In this document: positions 1 through 8,387 of the stretch, piece by piece
How the letters are laid out: each line of letters begins with the position of its first letter
Position numbering within the stretch: position 1 is the first letter of the stretch
From: Lachnospiraceae bacterium YSB2008
GTDB lineage: Bacteria; Bacillota; Clostridia; Lachnospirales; Lachnospiraceae
Direction of reading: 5' to 3'
Assembly: GCA_000687655.1 (NCBI GenBank)
Contig: JHWR01000015.1
Span: 1-64,000 of the forward strand
Length of the DNA stretch: 64,000 nt
Notes under the pieces: model-generated
What the model was told of the DNA's origin: nothing
The model's database searches: none
The model's input: only the letters and a program-made list of their open reading frames with translations
Made by a program: the position numbers and the translations under genes

Positions 1-89
1 AAGTATAGATAGAACCGTCGGACAGACGGAGATAGCTCGTGTATGCTGTGATCGTTAGATTGCTCGAACGAGAAGCCCCCACTTCTTAG
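1..89 (+). pseudogene. TnpB (IS200/IS605 OrfB) C-terminal remnant, frameshifted
   Basis: The window opens in the tail of a broken TnpB-like gene. One frame reads RTVGQTEIARVCCDR then stops; another reads LLEREAPTS followed by TAG at 87-89. Endings of the type ...EAPTS are common at the C-termini of IS200/IS605 OrfB proteins, so the two halves look like one tail split by a frameshift. The rest lies left of the window. It is followed directly by a hairpin of the kind expected at the right end of such elements. The family call rests on these short motifs only. Confidence 0.5.
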
Positions 90-107
90 CAAAGCAAAAG
101 TGGTGGG
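76..107 (+). repeat. Right-end hairpin of an IS200/IS605-like element
   Basis: CCCCCACTT (76-84) pairs with AAGTGG-T-GGG (98-107), nine pairs with one bulged T. A subterminal hairpin just after tnpB is the usual arrangement in this family, where it is recognised by the Y1 transposase and forms part of the omega RNA. The element boundary probably lies within a few bases downstream. Confidence 0.45.
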
Positions 108-110
108 AGT

Positions 111-380
111 ATGTCACATTCTGTAGCAAGTCAGGTAAGACAATACATGCTCCGATTCAAGACGAATCAAAATACTGAAAGGTTCTTATCGGTTATGTTT
201 GATGAGTTGCTTTCTCCACTGTTCCTTGAATTTTTGGCAAAAAACAATGCACTCATTAGAAATGGAAGAAAGGTCATCAGTGATGGTGCACTTGTAGCAA
301 TAACGCTTATGATAGCAGAATCAAGGCCGGAAGAAAAAGATATAATGGTTGCGTTGGTTATGAATTTTCTGACTTTGTAG
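111..380 (+). pseudogene. Fic C-terminal remnant fused in frame to IS end
   Basis: The last ~52 residues (from FLEFLAKNNAL, about base 225) are nearly identical to the C-terminus of the RhuM-Fic protein that ends at 2173; both end in the same MVALVMNFLTL. The first ~35 residues are unrelated and come from the IS end and its flank. The fragment lacks the Fic HPxxDGxKR loop, so it cannot be an active Fic enzyme. It is best read as the 3' stump of a second rhuM-fic copy cut by a transposon insertion or a deletion. Whether it is translated is unknown. Confidence 0.7.
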
Positions 381-396
381 TAGAGGGAAAGCTAAT

Positions 397-978
397 ATGA
401 ATGCAAGAGAATTTTTGGAAATATTACATGTGGCTGAGAAACTTAAAGATACTCCGCGTCACTGTACCACGAGAAAAAGAAGGATAGAGAGTGTTGCCGA
501 GCATAGTTGGAGAGTATCACTTATGGCATTTCTTCTTAAGGATGAATTCCCTGAGGTCGATACAGACAAGGTGGTTTGTATGTGTCTGATTCATGATCTT
601 GGAGAATGCTTTACGGGAGATATTCCAACATTCATTAAAACAGATGGTGACAGAAAGACAGAAGATGAGCTTCTTGGTGAGTGGGTGAAGAGCCTTCCTG
701 AAGAAGTAGCAAAGTCTATGACACAGCTATATGATGAAATGGAGAAACAGGAAACTCTTGAGGCGAAGCTGTATAAAGCTCTGGATAAACTCGAGGCTCT
801 TATTCAACATAATGAATCACCTATAGACACCTGGTCTGAGAATGAATATGAATTAAATAAGACTTATGCATTTAATGTGGTTGAACATTCTGAATGGTTG
901 CAGGAACTTAGGCAGGAAATTCTTAAAGATACACTTGAAAAAATAGAGATGGAAAAGCCTGATAGTAGTAAATGCTAA
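397..978 (+). CDS. HD-domain hydrolase, YfbR/HDDC2-like 5'-deoxynucleotidase family
   Basis: 193 aa, starting 16 bp after the Fic stump. The HD-domain metal ligands are visible: His36 (VAEHSW), the His66-Asp67 pair (LIHDLGE) and a distal Asp around 129 (KALDKLEAL). The pattern is typical of YfbR/HDDC2 proteins, which dephosphorylate deoxynucleoside 5'-monophosphates in the cytosol. Length fits that family. A weak AGGGAAAG-type ribosome site precedes the ATG. It stands between mobile or broken genes and may have arrived with them; a house-cleaning nucleotidase role is inferred from family only. Confidence 0.75.
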   Translation: MNAREFLEILHVAEKLKDTPRHCTTRKRRIESVAEHSWRVSLMAFLLKDEFPEVDTDKVVCMCLIHDLGECFTGDIPTFIKTDGDRKTEDELLGEWVKSLPEEVAKSMTQLYDEMEKQETLEAKLYKALDKLEALIQHNESPIDTWSENEYELNKTYAFNVVEHSEWLQELRQEILKDTLEKIEMEKPDSSKC

Positions 979-1017
979 GAGTTATACGATAATCACGGCT
1001 CATAGAGGTAAGTAATT

Positions 1018-1068
1018 ATGATAAAAGTACTGTTTGTATGCTGGGGCAACATTTGCCGAAAGTCATAG
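1018..1068 (+). pseudogene. 16-codon stub of a low-molecular-weight tyrosine phosphatase gene
   Basis: ATG at 1018 reads MIKVLFVCWGNICRKS then TAG at 1066. The full phosphatase at 3058 begins MINVLFVCWGNICRSP, and the DNA of the two starts is almost the same, including the ribosome-site region. The stub ends exactly inside the catalytic P-loop (C-x4-C-R-S), so it is the broken left end of a duplicated copy. The 160 bp up to the next gene shows no phosphatase similarity. Confidence 0.75.
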
Positions 1069-1237
1069 AAGCCGCATAAATAGTACATTTATGAAAATTA
1101 AACAGGGTATTTTATACCTTGCGTATACCTTTTGCGAGAGGTCCATTCGTGTTAAATATTTATACCATGAGTACAATGACAACAGGAGTAAATCATTGTA
1201 CAATTTCAGTATCATTAAAGCTTAGGAGGCTATGCTG

Positions 1238-2173
1238 ATGAATAATGAAATAGTATTGTTTGAGACAAAAGATAAAGAAATAAGCCTATCTGTTCCTGTG
1301 GATGGAGAAACGGTATGGTTGAATCAATCACAGATGACAGATCTTTTTAATGTAGATAGATCTGTTATAACAAGACATGTTAACAATATTTTTAAGGAAG
1401 AGGAATTAATTAAAAAAAGCAATGTGCAAAAAATGCACATTGCAAATTCAGATCGTCCGGTTCAGTTTTACAGTTTAGATGTAATTATTTCTGTTGGATA
1501 TAGAGTGAAATCTAAACGTGGAACAGAATTTAGACAGTGGGCTAATAGCGTATTGAAACAGTATATTATTGAGGGATATGCTATAAACGAAAAGCGTTTA
1601 AAAGCTCTTGAGAGAACTGTTGATATTCAAACTAAAATGCTTGCAGATGCTTTGGATGTTGAAGAGGCAGATATCCTGAAAGCAGTAAATCAATACACAG
1701 ATGCATTATTATTACTTGACCAATATGATCATCAGGTAGTTCCAAAACCGGATGGTTCAGAACCGATTTATCGAATAACATATGAAGAATGTTGCAAGAT
1801 GGTTGATGCTATGAGAGATTCTTTCCAGACAGATGTTTTTGGTTTAGAGAAAGAAAAAGGTAAAGTTGAAGGCATTATTGCTGCAGTTTATCAAAGTGCA
1901 TTTGGAGAGGATGCTTATCCTACATTGGAGGAGAAAGCTGCAAATCTTCTTTATTTCATGATAAAGGATCATCCATATGCAGATGGATGTAAGCGAATAG
2001 CAGCTTCTCTATTTCTTGAATTCCTTGGAAAAAACAATGCACTTATCAGGGATGGTAAAAAAGTAATCAGTGATGGTGCTCTAGTAGCTATAACATTAAT
2101 GATTGCAGAATCAAGACCGGAAGAAAAAGATATAATGGTTGCATTGGTTATGAATTTTCTAACTTTAGAGTAA
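1238..2173 (+). CDS. RhuM-family DNA-binding/Fic-Doc fusion protein
   Basis: 311 aa from ATG 1238; AGGAGG at 1224-1229 is 8 bp away, whereas the upstream ATG at 1232 is only 2 bp from it. The N-terminal half is a RhuM-type domain: ETVWLNQSQMTDLFNVDRSVITRHVNNIF is a helix-turn-helix-like segment and the block around RVKSKRGTEFRQWA is characteristic. The C-terminal half is a Fic/Doc domain with HPYADGCKRIAA at about residues 246-257. In active Doc-like proteins the loop is usually HPFxDGNKR; here Asn is replaced by Cys, so AMPylation or phosphotransfer activity is uncertain. Such proteins occur on genomic islands beside restriction or defence genes. A second C-terminal copy lies at 111-380. Confidence 0.8.
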   Translation: MNNEIVLFETKDKEISLSVPVDGETVWLNQSQMTDLFNVDRSVITRHVNNIFKEEELIKKSNVQKMHIANSDRPVQFYSLDVIISVGYRVKSKRGTEFRQWANSVLKQYIIEGYAINEKRLKALERTVDIQTKMLADALDVEEADILKAVNQYTDALLLLDQYDHQVVPKPDGSEPIYRITYEECCKMVDAMRDSFQTDVFGLEKEKGKVEGIIAAVYQSAFGEDAYPTLEEKAANLLYFMIKDHPYADGCKRIAASLFLEFLGKNNALIRDGKKVISDGALVAITLMIAESRPEEKDIMVALVMNFLTLE

Positions 2174-2263
2174 AGGAACGATATATTTAACTAAGATGTA
2201 TATTATTGATATAATTGTCGGTTTAATGTCGGTTTGAAATTATTTGAAGAATTAGGAATAAAA

Positions 2264-2302
2264 GATATATTGGCAGTAAAGTTATATTATTGCCAATATA
2301 TC
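2264..2302. repeat. 12-bp inverted repeat in non-coding spacer
   Basis: GATATATTGGCA (2264-2275) and TGCCAATATATC (2291-2302) are perfect inverted arms around a 15-nt loop. No T-tract follows, so it is not a typical terminator. It lies in the 190-bp spacer after the RhuM-Fic gene, where no convincing gene is seen; it may be a decayed mobile-element end or an operator. Confidence 0.4.
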
Positions 2303-2362
2303 ATACTGAAGGTGGAAGAGAAATTGAAAGTTCTTATACAGGTGATTACTTGTATTATGAGA

Positions 2363-2437
2363 TTGTATTTGAGTAAAAAAGAATTATGTATCGGAGGTTC
2401 TTCCCGCGCAGGGAAGAGTACTATGGCTGATGGGTAA
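2363..2437 (+). pseudogene. P-loop kinase N-terminal fragment
   Basis: An open frame reads LCIGGSSRAGKSTMADG then stops at 2437. GGSSRAGKST is a Walker A motif of the type found at the extreme N-terminus of small nucleoside/adenylate-type kinases, preceded by a short beta-strand as expected. The frame ends seven residues later, and no Walker B or other kinase motif follows. It is best read as the start of a deleted kinase gene. Confidence 0.45.
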
Positions 2438-2531
2438 GAAAAAGGTTGAACATGTGGTGTTTGATGGAATGAGAAAGATAAAAAAGAAAGTCAATATCAA
2501 CCAATATAACACGCAAACAAAAATGAAAATA

Positions 2532-3035
2532 ATGGGACAGACGGATAAGCAGAGTGTCCAGCAACATCCGTTTCCCCCACTTTATGATAAGGATTCCAAG
2601 GTGTTGATACTAGGGAGTTTTCCATCTGTTAAATCCAGAGAAATAAAGTTTTTCTATGGCCATCCGCAAAACAGATTCTGGAAGGTAATCGCAAGTATTT
2701 TTGATCAGGAGAATCCGACTTCAATTGAAGAAAAGAAGAAATTGATTCTCGATAATAATCTTGCGCTTTGGGATGTGATTGCTGAATGTGAAATATCGGG
2801 TTCATCTGATGCAAGCATTAAAAATGCAAAAGCTAATGATTTAAGTGAAATCTTAAATAATTCAAAGATTCAGAAGATAATCGTAAATGGGAAAACAGCT
2901 GAACGACTGTATATCAAGTATATTGAACCGGCGACGGGGATAAAAGCAGTGGTGCTTCCATCCACCAGTCCGGCAAATGCAGCGTGGAGTTTGGAAAGAC
3001 TTATAGATGTATGGGAATCTGAAATAAAGGATTAA
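2532..3035 (+). CDS. Hypoxanthine/uracil-DNA glycosylase (HDG/MUG-like, UDG superfamily)
   Basis: 167 aa from ATG 2532; the same frame is open back to 2430, but the extra 34 Lys-rich residues look non-homologous and no start has a strong ribosome site. The conserved blocks are VLILGSFPSVKSRE (motif 1), FYGHPQNRFW and, near the end, VVLPSTSPANA (motif 2, with Ser/Thr-rich PSTSPAN). These match the deoxyinosine/hypoxanthine DNA glycosylase branch of the UDG superfamily, which removes deaminated bases to start base-excision repair. It sits 22 bp before the phosphatase gene and may be cotranscribed with it. Confidence 0.8.
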   Translation: MGQTDKQSVQQHPFPPLYDKDSKVLILGSFPSVKSREIKFFYGHPQNRFWKVIASIFDQENPTSIEEKKKLILDNNLALWDVIAECEISGSSDASIKNAKANDLSEILNNSKIQKIIVNGKTAERLYIKYIEPATGIKAVVLPSTSPANAAWSLERLIDVWESEIKD

Positions 3036-3057
3036 AAAATGTGAGAGGAAATAGCTA

Positions 3058-3543
3058 ATGATAAATGTACTATTTGTATGCTGGGGCAACATCTGCCGGT
3101 CGCCGATGGCGGAGTTTGTCCTTAAGGATATGGTTAAGAAAAGACATATGGAAGACAGATTTCATATTGAATCCCGTGCGACTCATACAGATGAAATATG
3201 GAATGGTCAGGGTAACCCGGTTTACCCTCCTGCAAAGGAAAAGCTTGCAGAGCATGGTATATCATGTAAAGGCAAGAGGGCACAGCTTCTGACTAAGTCG
3301 GATTTCGATACATTTGACTATATTATTGGTATGGACGATCTGAATCTGAGATGGATTCCACGAATACTCGGGAAGTCTGCCGGAAGTACGCCTGAGGAGA
3401 GGCGTGGTCAGAAGATTTCTCTTCTTATGGACTATACAGATAGGCCCCGAATGGTAGCGGATCCATGGTATACGAGGGATTTTGAGTCTACTTACAGAGA
3501 TGTAGTCGAAGGCTGTGAAGGGCTTCTCGAATATTTACTGTAA
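3058..3543 (+). CDS. Low-molecular-weight protein tyrosine phosphatase
   Basis: 161 aa, the usual length of the family. The phosphate-binding loop is at the N-terminus: VCWGNICRSP, with catalytic Cys8 and Arg14. The general-acid loop appears as ADPWY (usual DPYY/DPWY) near residue 140. A GAGAGGAAATAGCTA stretch provides the ribosome site. The cytosolic enzyme hydrolyses phosphotyrosine; many Firmicute members act on bacterial tyrosine kinases or arginine phosphate, and which applies here cannot be told. A truncated duplicate of its start lies at 1018-1068. Confidence 0.92.
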   Translation: MINVLFVCWGNICRSPMAEFVLKDMVKKRHMEDRFHIESRATHTDEIWNGQGNPVYPPAKEKLAEHGISCKGKRAQLLTKSDFDTFDYIIGMDDLNLRWIPRILGKSAGSTPEERRGQKISLLMDYTDRPRMVADPWYTRDFESTYRDVVEGCEGLLEYLL

Positions 3544-3574
3544 AATGTAATGATTAATGTGGTAAAATCATAGC

Positions 3575-4885
3575 ATGTATGAAAACAAAGAAGAAATTGA
3601 ATATGTCATACTTGTAGCTGTTGAGACTGATGACATGGACAGTGCAGGAAGCAGACTAAATAATACAGAGGTTTCTCTGGATGAGCTGGAGGAACTTGCT
3701 GAGACTGCAGGAGCAGAAGTTGTTGGCAGGATGGTTCAGAAGCTTCCTCATTTCAATTCTGCCACTTACATTGGAAGTGGAAAGATTGAAGAACTGGCGA
3801 GCCTGATAAAGTCGACAGGGGCGACAGGAGTTATCACTGATGATGAGCTCAGTCCCGCCCAGATGTATAATCTCAGTGAGGCACTTGATATTAAGGTTAT
3901 GGACAGAACTATGGTAATCCTTGATATCTTTGCGGCACACGCAAGAACTGCTGAAGGCAAGCTTCAGGTTGAACTGGCTCAGCTGCAGTACAGACTTTCC
4001 AGGTTGACCGGTAAAGGTATCTCGATGTCAAGGCTCGGCGGCGGTATAGGAACAAGAGGCCCCGGTGAAAAGAAGCTCGAGCAGGACAGACGTGTGATAA
4101 GAAACAGAGTTGCTGAGCTTAGGAGAGAACTTCAGGATGTTGTGACTCACAGGGAGCTCACAAGAAAAAGCAGGGAATCGGGAACTACTCCGGTTTTTGC
4201 GATAGTTGGATATACCAACGTAGGTAAGTCGACTCTTTTAAATGCACTGACCGGATCCGAGATACTCGCCGAAGATAAACTCTTTGCTACACTTGATACA
4301 ACAACAAGACTCTATGAATATACAAAAAAGAGAGAAGACCATCAGGGTGAAAGTGTAGAGACATCGGGACGTCAGAAGGTATTACTTACGGACACGGTAG
4401 GTTTTATACGTAAGCTTCCTCATAATCTTATAGACGCTTTCAGGAGTACGCTCGAGGAAACCTGTTATGCTGACTATATAATTCATGTTGTCGATGCATC
4501 CAGCCCGACACGTGAAAATGAAATGAAGGTCGTGTATGAAACCATAGATATGCTCCTCAGTAAAAGCAAAAATACAGGGCATAAGAAGATTATTACACTC
4601 TTCAATAAGATAGATAAACTGCCTGATCCGGATGACAGAACCGGGCTTATAGATGACAGGGCCAGCTATGTGCTTCAGATATCTGCTAAAAAAGGAGATG
4701 GACTTGAGCAGATAGGTGAAGTAATAGGAAACCTTATCAGAGAAGACAGGGTATATATAGAGAAGACATTGTCGTATAAGGATATGAACGAGCTTTCAAG
4801 GATTAAGAGCCTTGGGGAAGTAATCGAGGAAAAGTACACAGAAGATGGTGTATTTATAAAAGCTTATTTACCTTACACATTTTAG
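3575..4885 (+). CDS. hflX: Ribosome-associated GTPase HflX
   Basis: 436 aa, full length. The N-terminal HflX-specific domain is followed by a glycine-rich linker (SRLGGGIGTRGPGEKKLEQDRR, about 152-173) that is diagnostic of HflX. The G domain then shows G1 GYTNVGKST (about 211), G3 DTVGFI, G4 NKID and a G5-like SAKKG. HflX binds the 50S subunit and splits stalled ribosomes under stress. It starts 31 bp after the phosphatase gene and stops 11 bp before the DUF3160 gene, suggesting read-through into both neighbours. The upstream spacer contains GTGGTAAAATC, a possible weak -10. Confidence 0.95.
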   Translation: MYENKEEIEYVILVAVETDDMDSAGSRLNNTEVSLDELEELAETAGAEVVGRMVQKLPHFNSATYIGSGKIEELASLIKSTGATGVITDDELSPAQMYNLSEALDIKVMDRTMVILDIFAAHARTAEGKLQVELAQLQYRLSRLTGKGISMSRLGGGIGTRGPGEKKLEQDRRVIRNRVAELRRELQDVVTHRELTRKSRESGTTPVFAIVGYTNVGKSTLLNALTGSEILAEDKLFATLDTTTRLYEYTKKREDHQGESVETSGRQKVLLTDTVGFIRKLPHNLIDAFRSTLEETCYADYIIHVVDASSPTRENEMKVVYETIDMLLSKSKNTGHKKIITLFNKIDKLPDPDDRTGLIDDRASYVLQISAKKGDGLEQIGEVIGNLIREDRVYIEKTLSYKDMNELSRIKSLGEVIEEKYTEDGVFIKAYLPYTF

Positions 4886-4896
4886 GAGGTGAAAAA

Positions 4897-7680
4897 ATGT
4901 TTTGTTCAACATGTGGAAGTAATATAGGTAATGAAACAAATTATTGCCCGGTCTGCGGAGCAAAGATAGCAGCGCCATTACCGATGGAGGACTCTGCATT
5001 TGCAGAGCAGAAAAATACTGAGATACCGGAGGGGGATTCTGCATTCGGACCTGATGCTGACAGAATAATCGCCGAGCAGCAGGCTGCACAGGAATTGCAG
5101 CAACCGCAGCCGGTCCAGACGGAATACACACAACCGCAGCAGCCACAGCCTACCCAGGTATATCAGCAGCCGGAACCACAGTCGACGCAGAGTTATACAC
5201 AGCCGACACAGCAGGGCTATGTGCAGCAACCGCAGCAACAGCCACAGGCTCATTCACAATATAACCAGGTGCAGCAGCCGCGACCACAGCAATCATATGG
5301 GCCACAGAATCCTCAGCATAATCATGAGGAAAATAAGAAACCATCTGAAAAGAAGGACAGCAATGGCTCAAAGATTGCAATAATCGTAGGTATTGCAGCG
5401 GCAGTTCTGGTAGCACTTATAGTGGGCGCTGTTGTAATTAAGAAGTTCAGAGGCAGGACGACTGACGTTGAAAACGGCAAAGACATAGAAGCAAGTACAA
5501 ATGAGAACGGCGACTATGTTGATGAGGATGGAAATGTGATTCCTGAGCCAGATACCACTGAGGACAAAACGGATGAGGCAAAGGCAGATGACAAGGACTT
5601 TACTCCTGAGGATGTCGAATACATGGCGCGTCCATCTATCATAGATGATTACATGGTCGTTACATTTGAACCTATAACTCCGAAAGTTCCGGAGCAGACA
5701 CTTTCGGCAAATTTCAGCGATGTTGATAATGCTGATTTTGTTGAGTATTATCCGCAGGAGGCGAAAGATCTTCTTGCTGCAAATCAGTTCGTAGTCATGA
5801 GCTCCTACAGCAACGAGTTCTGGCCTGATTATGAAGACTACAGATATGAATACATTCCAAGTTTTATTACAGTTGATTCCATAATGCATACATATCATCT
5901 GTATTTTGCTCATGTCATGAAGAATACAGAAAAGACTTATCTTATCAAGGATGTAAATGAACTGAGCAGACTTATGAAAGAGAAGTCACAGGATCAGTAC
6001 AATACTCTTAAAGGCACTGAATGGGAGAAAGCTGCCTGGACGAACCTTGCATTTTTCACAGTTGGAAATGTACTCTGTGATCCAAATGCTGAGATACCTG
6101 CTGAGGTAGCTGACGTTGTTAAGCAGGAACTCGACCTTATTGAAAGTGCAGATAAGATTGTGGCATCACCTATCTTCAATGACCCTGAAAATATGGAAGA
6201 CTATACTCAGTACATACCAAGAGGGTATTACGATACAGAGGAAGAACTCCAGAAGTACTTCAAGGCCATGATGTGGTATGGAAGACGTAACTTCGCACGT
6301 AAGAATGAGGATCAGGACAGATCAGCGCTCCTTATGACTCTGGCAATGGACAAGGATACACTCCCTCTTTGGGAAGAGATATATACTATTACTGCTTTCT
6401 TTGCAGGGGCTTCAGATGACAGTGGATATTATGAATACAGACCTATTATAGATAAGGTTTATGGAGCAGATGTTACTGCAGATAAGCTTCCGGGTGATAC
6501 TGAAAACTGGGCAGCATTCCATGAGCTTACAGGTCAGCTTCCTGCACCGAAGATCAACTCCGTAGTAGTTTTGGACGAAGACACTGCAGAGGAGAAGGAA
6601 GCAAAGATTAACGGCTTTAGATTTATGGGACAGAGATTTTCTATAGATGAGGCTATATTCCAGAATCTCTGCTATGATAAGACAGGTGAAAAGAGCGATG
6701 GCAGCACGAGGATGCTTCCAAATGCACTGGATGTACCGGCAGCACTTGGCTCCGATGTAGCACTTGATATACTTAAGTCGAAGGGTGAGACTGATTACGC
6801 AGGTTACAATGACAATATGTCTGATCTCAGAGCTATGGTTGAGAAGGCTCCTGATTCAACATGGAATTCAAGCCTCTATTCACAGTGGCTTCATACACTC
6901 AGACCTACTCTTGAAGAGAGGGGAGAAGGATATCCTTCATTCATGCAGACAGTTGAGTGGAGAAAGAAGAACCTCACTTCATTCCTCGGAAGCTACACAG
7001 AGCTTAAGCATGATACGATACTTTATTCGAAGCAGATGATGGCTGAGATGGGTGGCGGTGAGATTCCTGTAAGAGATGACAGGGGTTATGTTGAACCTGA
7101 AGTAGAAGTATATGCAAGACTTCTCGGACTTGTAAATGCAACGTCCAAGGGACTTGCTCATTACAATGCCCTCACTGATGCGGATAAAGAGAATCTCGAT
7201 AAGCTTGCAAGCATAGTAACTAATCTTCAGAAGATATCTGAGAAAGAACTTACCGGAGTAGTTCCTACAGATGAAGAATTTGAGTTCATCAGAAGCTACG
7301 GTGGTCAGATAGAGCATTTCTGGCAGGAAGTTAATAAAGACAGCGCAGATTCAGAATACTTCACAGTAGATGAATTCCCTGCAGCTATAGTTGCAGATGT
7401 GGCAACTGATCCTAACGGCTCATGCCTTGAACTCGGAACAGGTCATGTTAACACCATAATAGTTCTCGTTGAGGTTGATGGTGTGAAGAAGTTTGCATGG
7501 GGCAAGGTATATTCATTCTATCAGTTTGAACAGCCTATATCTGAAAGACTTACTGACAAGAAATGGAGACAGATGCTTGGAATAGAGATGCAGGACGACG
7601 GATCATATTCACCGGATCCTGACAAGGTTCCTAAGGAAGAAGACTGGACCAAGAGTTACAGATATGACCAAAACGAATAA
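4897..7680 (+). CDS. Zinc-ribbon, membrane-anchored DUF3160 protein
   Basis: 927 aa. The order is: a zinc ribbon at the N-terminus (CSTCG...CPVCG, residues 3-21); a Gln/Pro-rich disordered linker to about 150; one transmembrane helix (about 157-182); an acidic Asp/Glu/Thr spacer; then a large extracytoplasmic DUF3160 domain from about 250 to the end, recognisable by FWPDYEDYRYEYIPSFITVDSIMHTYHLYF and GRRNFARKNEDQD. The function of DUF3160 is not known. AGGAGGTGAAAA precedes the ATG. The topology places the zinc ribbon in the cytosol and DUF3160 outside. The next gene overlaps its end by 17 bp, so the two are probably translationally coupled and work together. Confidence 0.85.
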   Translation: MFCSTCGSNIGNETNYCPVCGAKIAAPLPMEDSAFAEQKNTEIPEGDSAFGPDADRIIAEQQAAQELQQPQPVQTEYTQPQQPQPTQVYQQPEPQSTQSYTQPTQQGYVQQPQQQPQAHSQYNQVQQPRPQQSYGPQNPQHNHEENKKPSEKKDSNGSKIAIIVGIAAAVLVALIVGAVVIKKFRGRTTDVENGKDIEASTNENGDYVDEDGNVIPEPDTTEDKTDEAKADDKDFTPEDVEYMARPSIIDDYMVVTFEPITPKVPEQTLSANFSDVDNADFVEYYPQEAKDLLAANQFVVMSSYSNEFWPDYEDYRYEYIPSFITVDSIMHTYHLYFAHVMKNTEKTYLIKDVNELSRLMKEKSQDQYNTLKGTEWEKAAWTNLAFFTVGNVLCDPNAEIPAEVADVVKQELDLIESADKIVASPIFNDPENMEDYTQYIPRGYYDTEEELQKYFKAMMWYGRRNFARKNEDQDRSALLMTLAMDKDTLPLWEEIYTITAFFAGASDDSGYYEYRPIIDKVYGADVTADKLPGDTENWAAFHELTGQLPAPKINSVVVLDEDTAEEKEAKINGFRFMGQRFSIDEAIFQNLCYDKTGEKSDGSTRMLPNALDVPAALGSDVALDILKSKGETDYAGYNDNMSDLRAMVEKAPDSTWNSSLYSQWLHTLRPTLEERGEGYPSFMQTVEWRKKNLTSFLGSYTELKHDTILYSKQMMAEMGGGEIPVRDDRGYVEPEVEVYARLLGLVNATSKGLAHYNALTDADKENLDKLASIVTNLQKISEKELTGVVPTDEEFEFIRSYGGQIEHFWQEVNKDSADSEYFTVDEFPAAIVADVATDPNGSCLELGTGHVNTIIVLVEVDGVKKFAWGKVYSFYQFEQPISERLTDKKWRQMLGIEMQDDGSYSPDPDKVPKEEDWTKSYRYDQNE

Positions 7681-8293
7681 ACATAAGAAAAGTATAATTC
7701 ATATAGTAATCTGGCTACTGTGTATAACAGTAGCCACTTTGCTATGTTTATGCATAGTCTATCTTCTGTGGAAGGATGGAAGATTTCTTCCTAAATGGAT
7801 TGACTGGGAGAGCAGAAGCGAAAGCCATACATTTACAGATATTCCCGGAGAGTATGAAGATCCGGATAGAGAAGTGTATGTTGAGACGGCTGATCTTTCA
7901 CTTAACGGAAGACGCTTCAGTATGTCTGTTGAGGGGAAGGATATCATATGGAAGAGCGGTGAAGAATGGCGGGTATCCGACTATATAGTCGGTGACATAG
8001 ATCATGACGGCGAGGACGAGGTGGTTCTTCTTATGTGGAAGATAGGAAGCTTTGGAATCTACAAACCTATATGGATCAAGGAAGATGAGAAGACCTGGTC
8101 GCAGCATATAGGAATCTACGATTTTGATGTAAATGACGAGGACAGGCTTGCTCCTGAATGGGTATCATCCCGTATGGGCATTGAAGCGGCAGAGATAAGA
8201 CTTGATGATGAAGAGAAGCTTCACATTGTCACGCCTGAGGGTAAGGAAACTATATGGTGCTGGAATGAGTGGGGGCTTCAGCTTCTGGAATAA
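7664..8293 (+). CDS. Membrane-anchored protein with an FG-GAP-like repeat, unknown function
   Basis: 209 aa; the first 17 bp overlap the DUF3160 gene in another frame, so translation is likely coupled. An N-terminal signal anchor (about residues 10-32, IIHIVIWLLCITVATLLCLCIVYLLW) is followed by an extracytoplasmic domain. The segment DYIVGDIDHDGEDEVVLLMWKIGSFG has the Asp-rich loop of an FG-GAP/calcium-binding beta-propeller blade, here probably a single module. Genes of this kind often report enzyme- or cargo-bound surface complexes, but no specific role can be assigned. A partner of the DUF3160 protein is the best contextual guess. Confidence 0.75.
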   Translation: MTKTNKHKKSIIHIVIWLLCITVATLLCLCIVYLLWKDGRFLPKWIDWESRSESHTFTDIPGEYEDPDREVYVETADLSLNGRRFSMSVEGKDIIWKSGEEWRVSDYIVGDIDHDGEDEVVLLMWKIGSFGIYKPIWIKEDEKTWSQHIGIYDFDVNDEDRLAPEWVSSRMGIEAAEIRLDDEEKLHIVTPEGKETIWCWNEWGLQLLE

Positions 8294-8325
8294 ATAAGAT
8301 TAAATACAGTATTAAAGATTTTTTA

Positions 8326-8354
8326 ATGTCAGTTTTCTGACTTTCTGTTATAAT
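8326..8354 (+). promoter_or_regulatory. Sigma-A type promoter for the LCP gene
   Basis: ATGTCA (8326-8331, 4/6 to TTGACA), 17 bp, TATAAT (8349-8354). The predicted transcript starts about 25-30 bp before the ATG at 8388. The T-rich stretch before it (ATTTTTTAATG) follows no clear hairpin, so termination of the upstream operon here is uncertain. Confidence 0.6.
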
Positions 8355-8387
8355 ATGAAGCTGCGAATCAGATAATAATTAAGGAGT

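Noticed and set aside
1034-1225. 63-codon open frame after the phosphatase stub
   Set aside because: It begins inside the stub in another phase, has no ribosome site, and runs through AT-rich spacer.
5368-5913. 181-codon antisense frame in the DUF3160 gene
   Set aside because: The plus strand clearly codes for DUF3160; the antisense frame is a shadow with no ribosome site.
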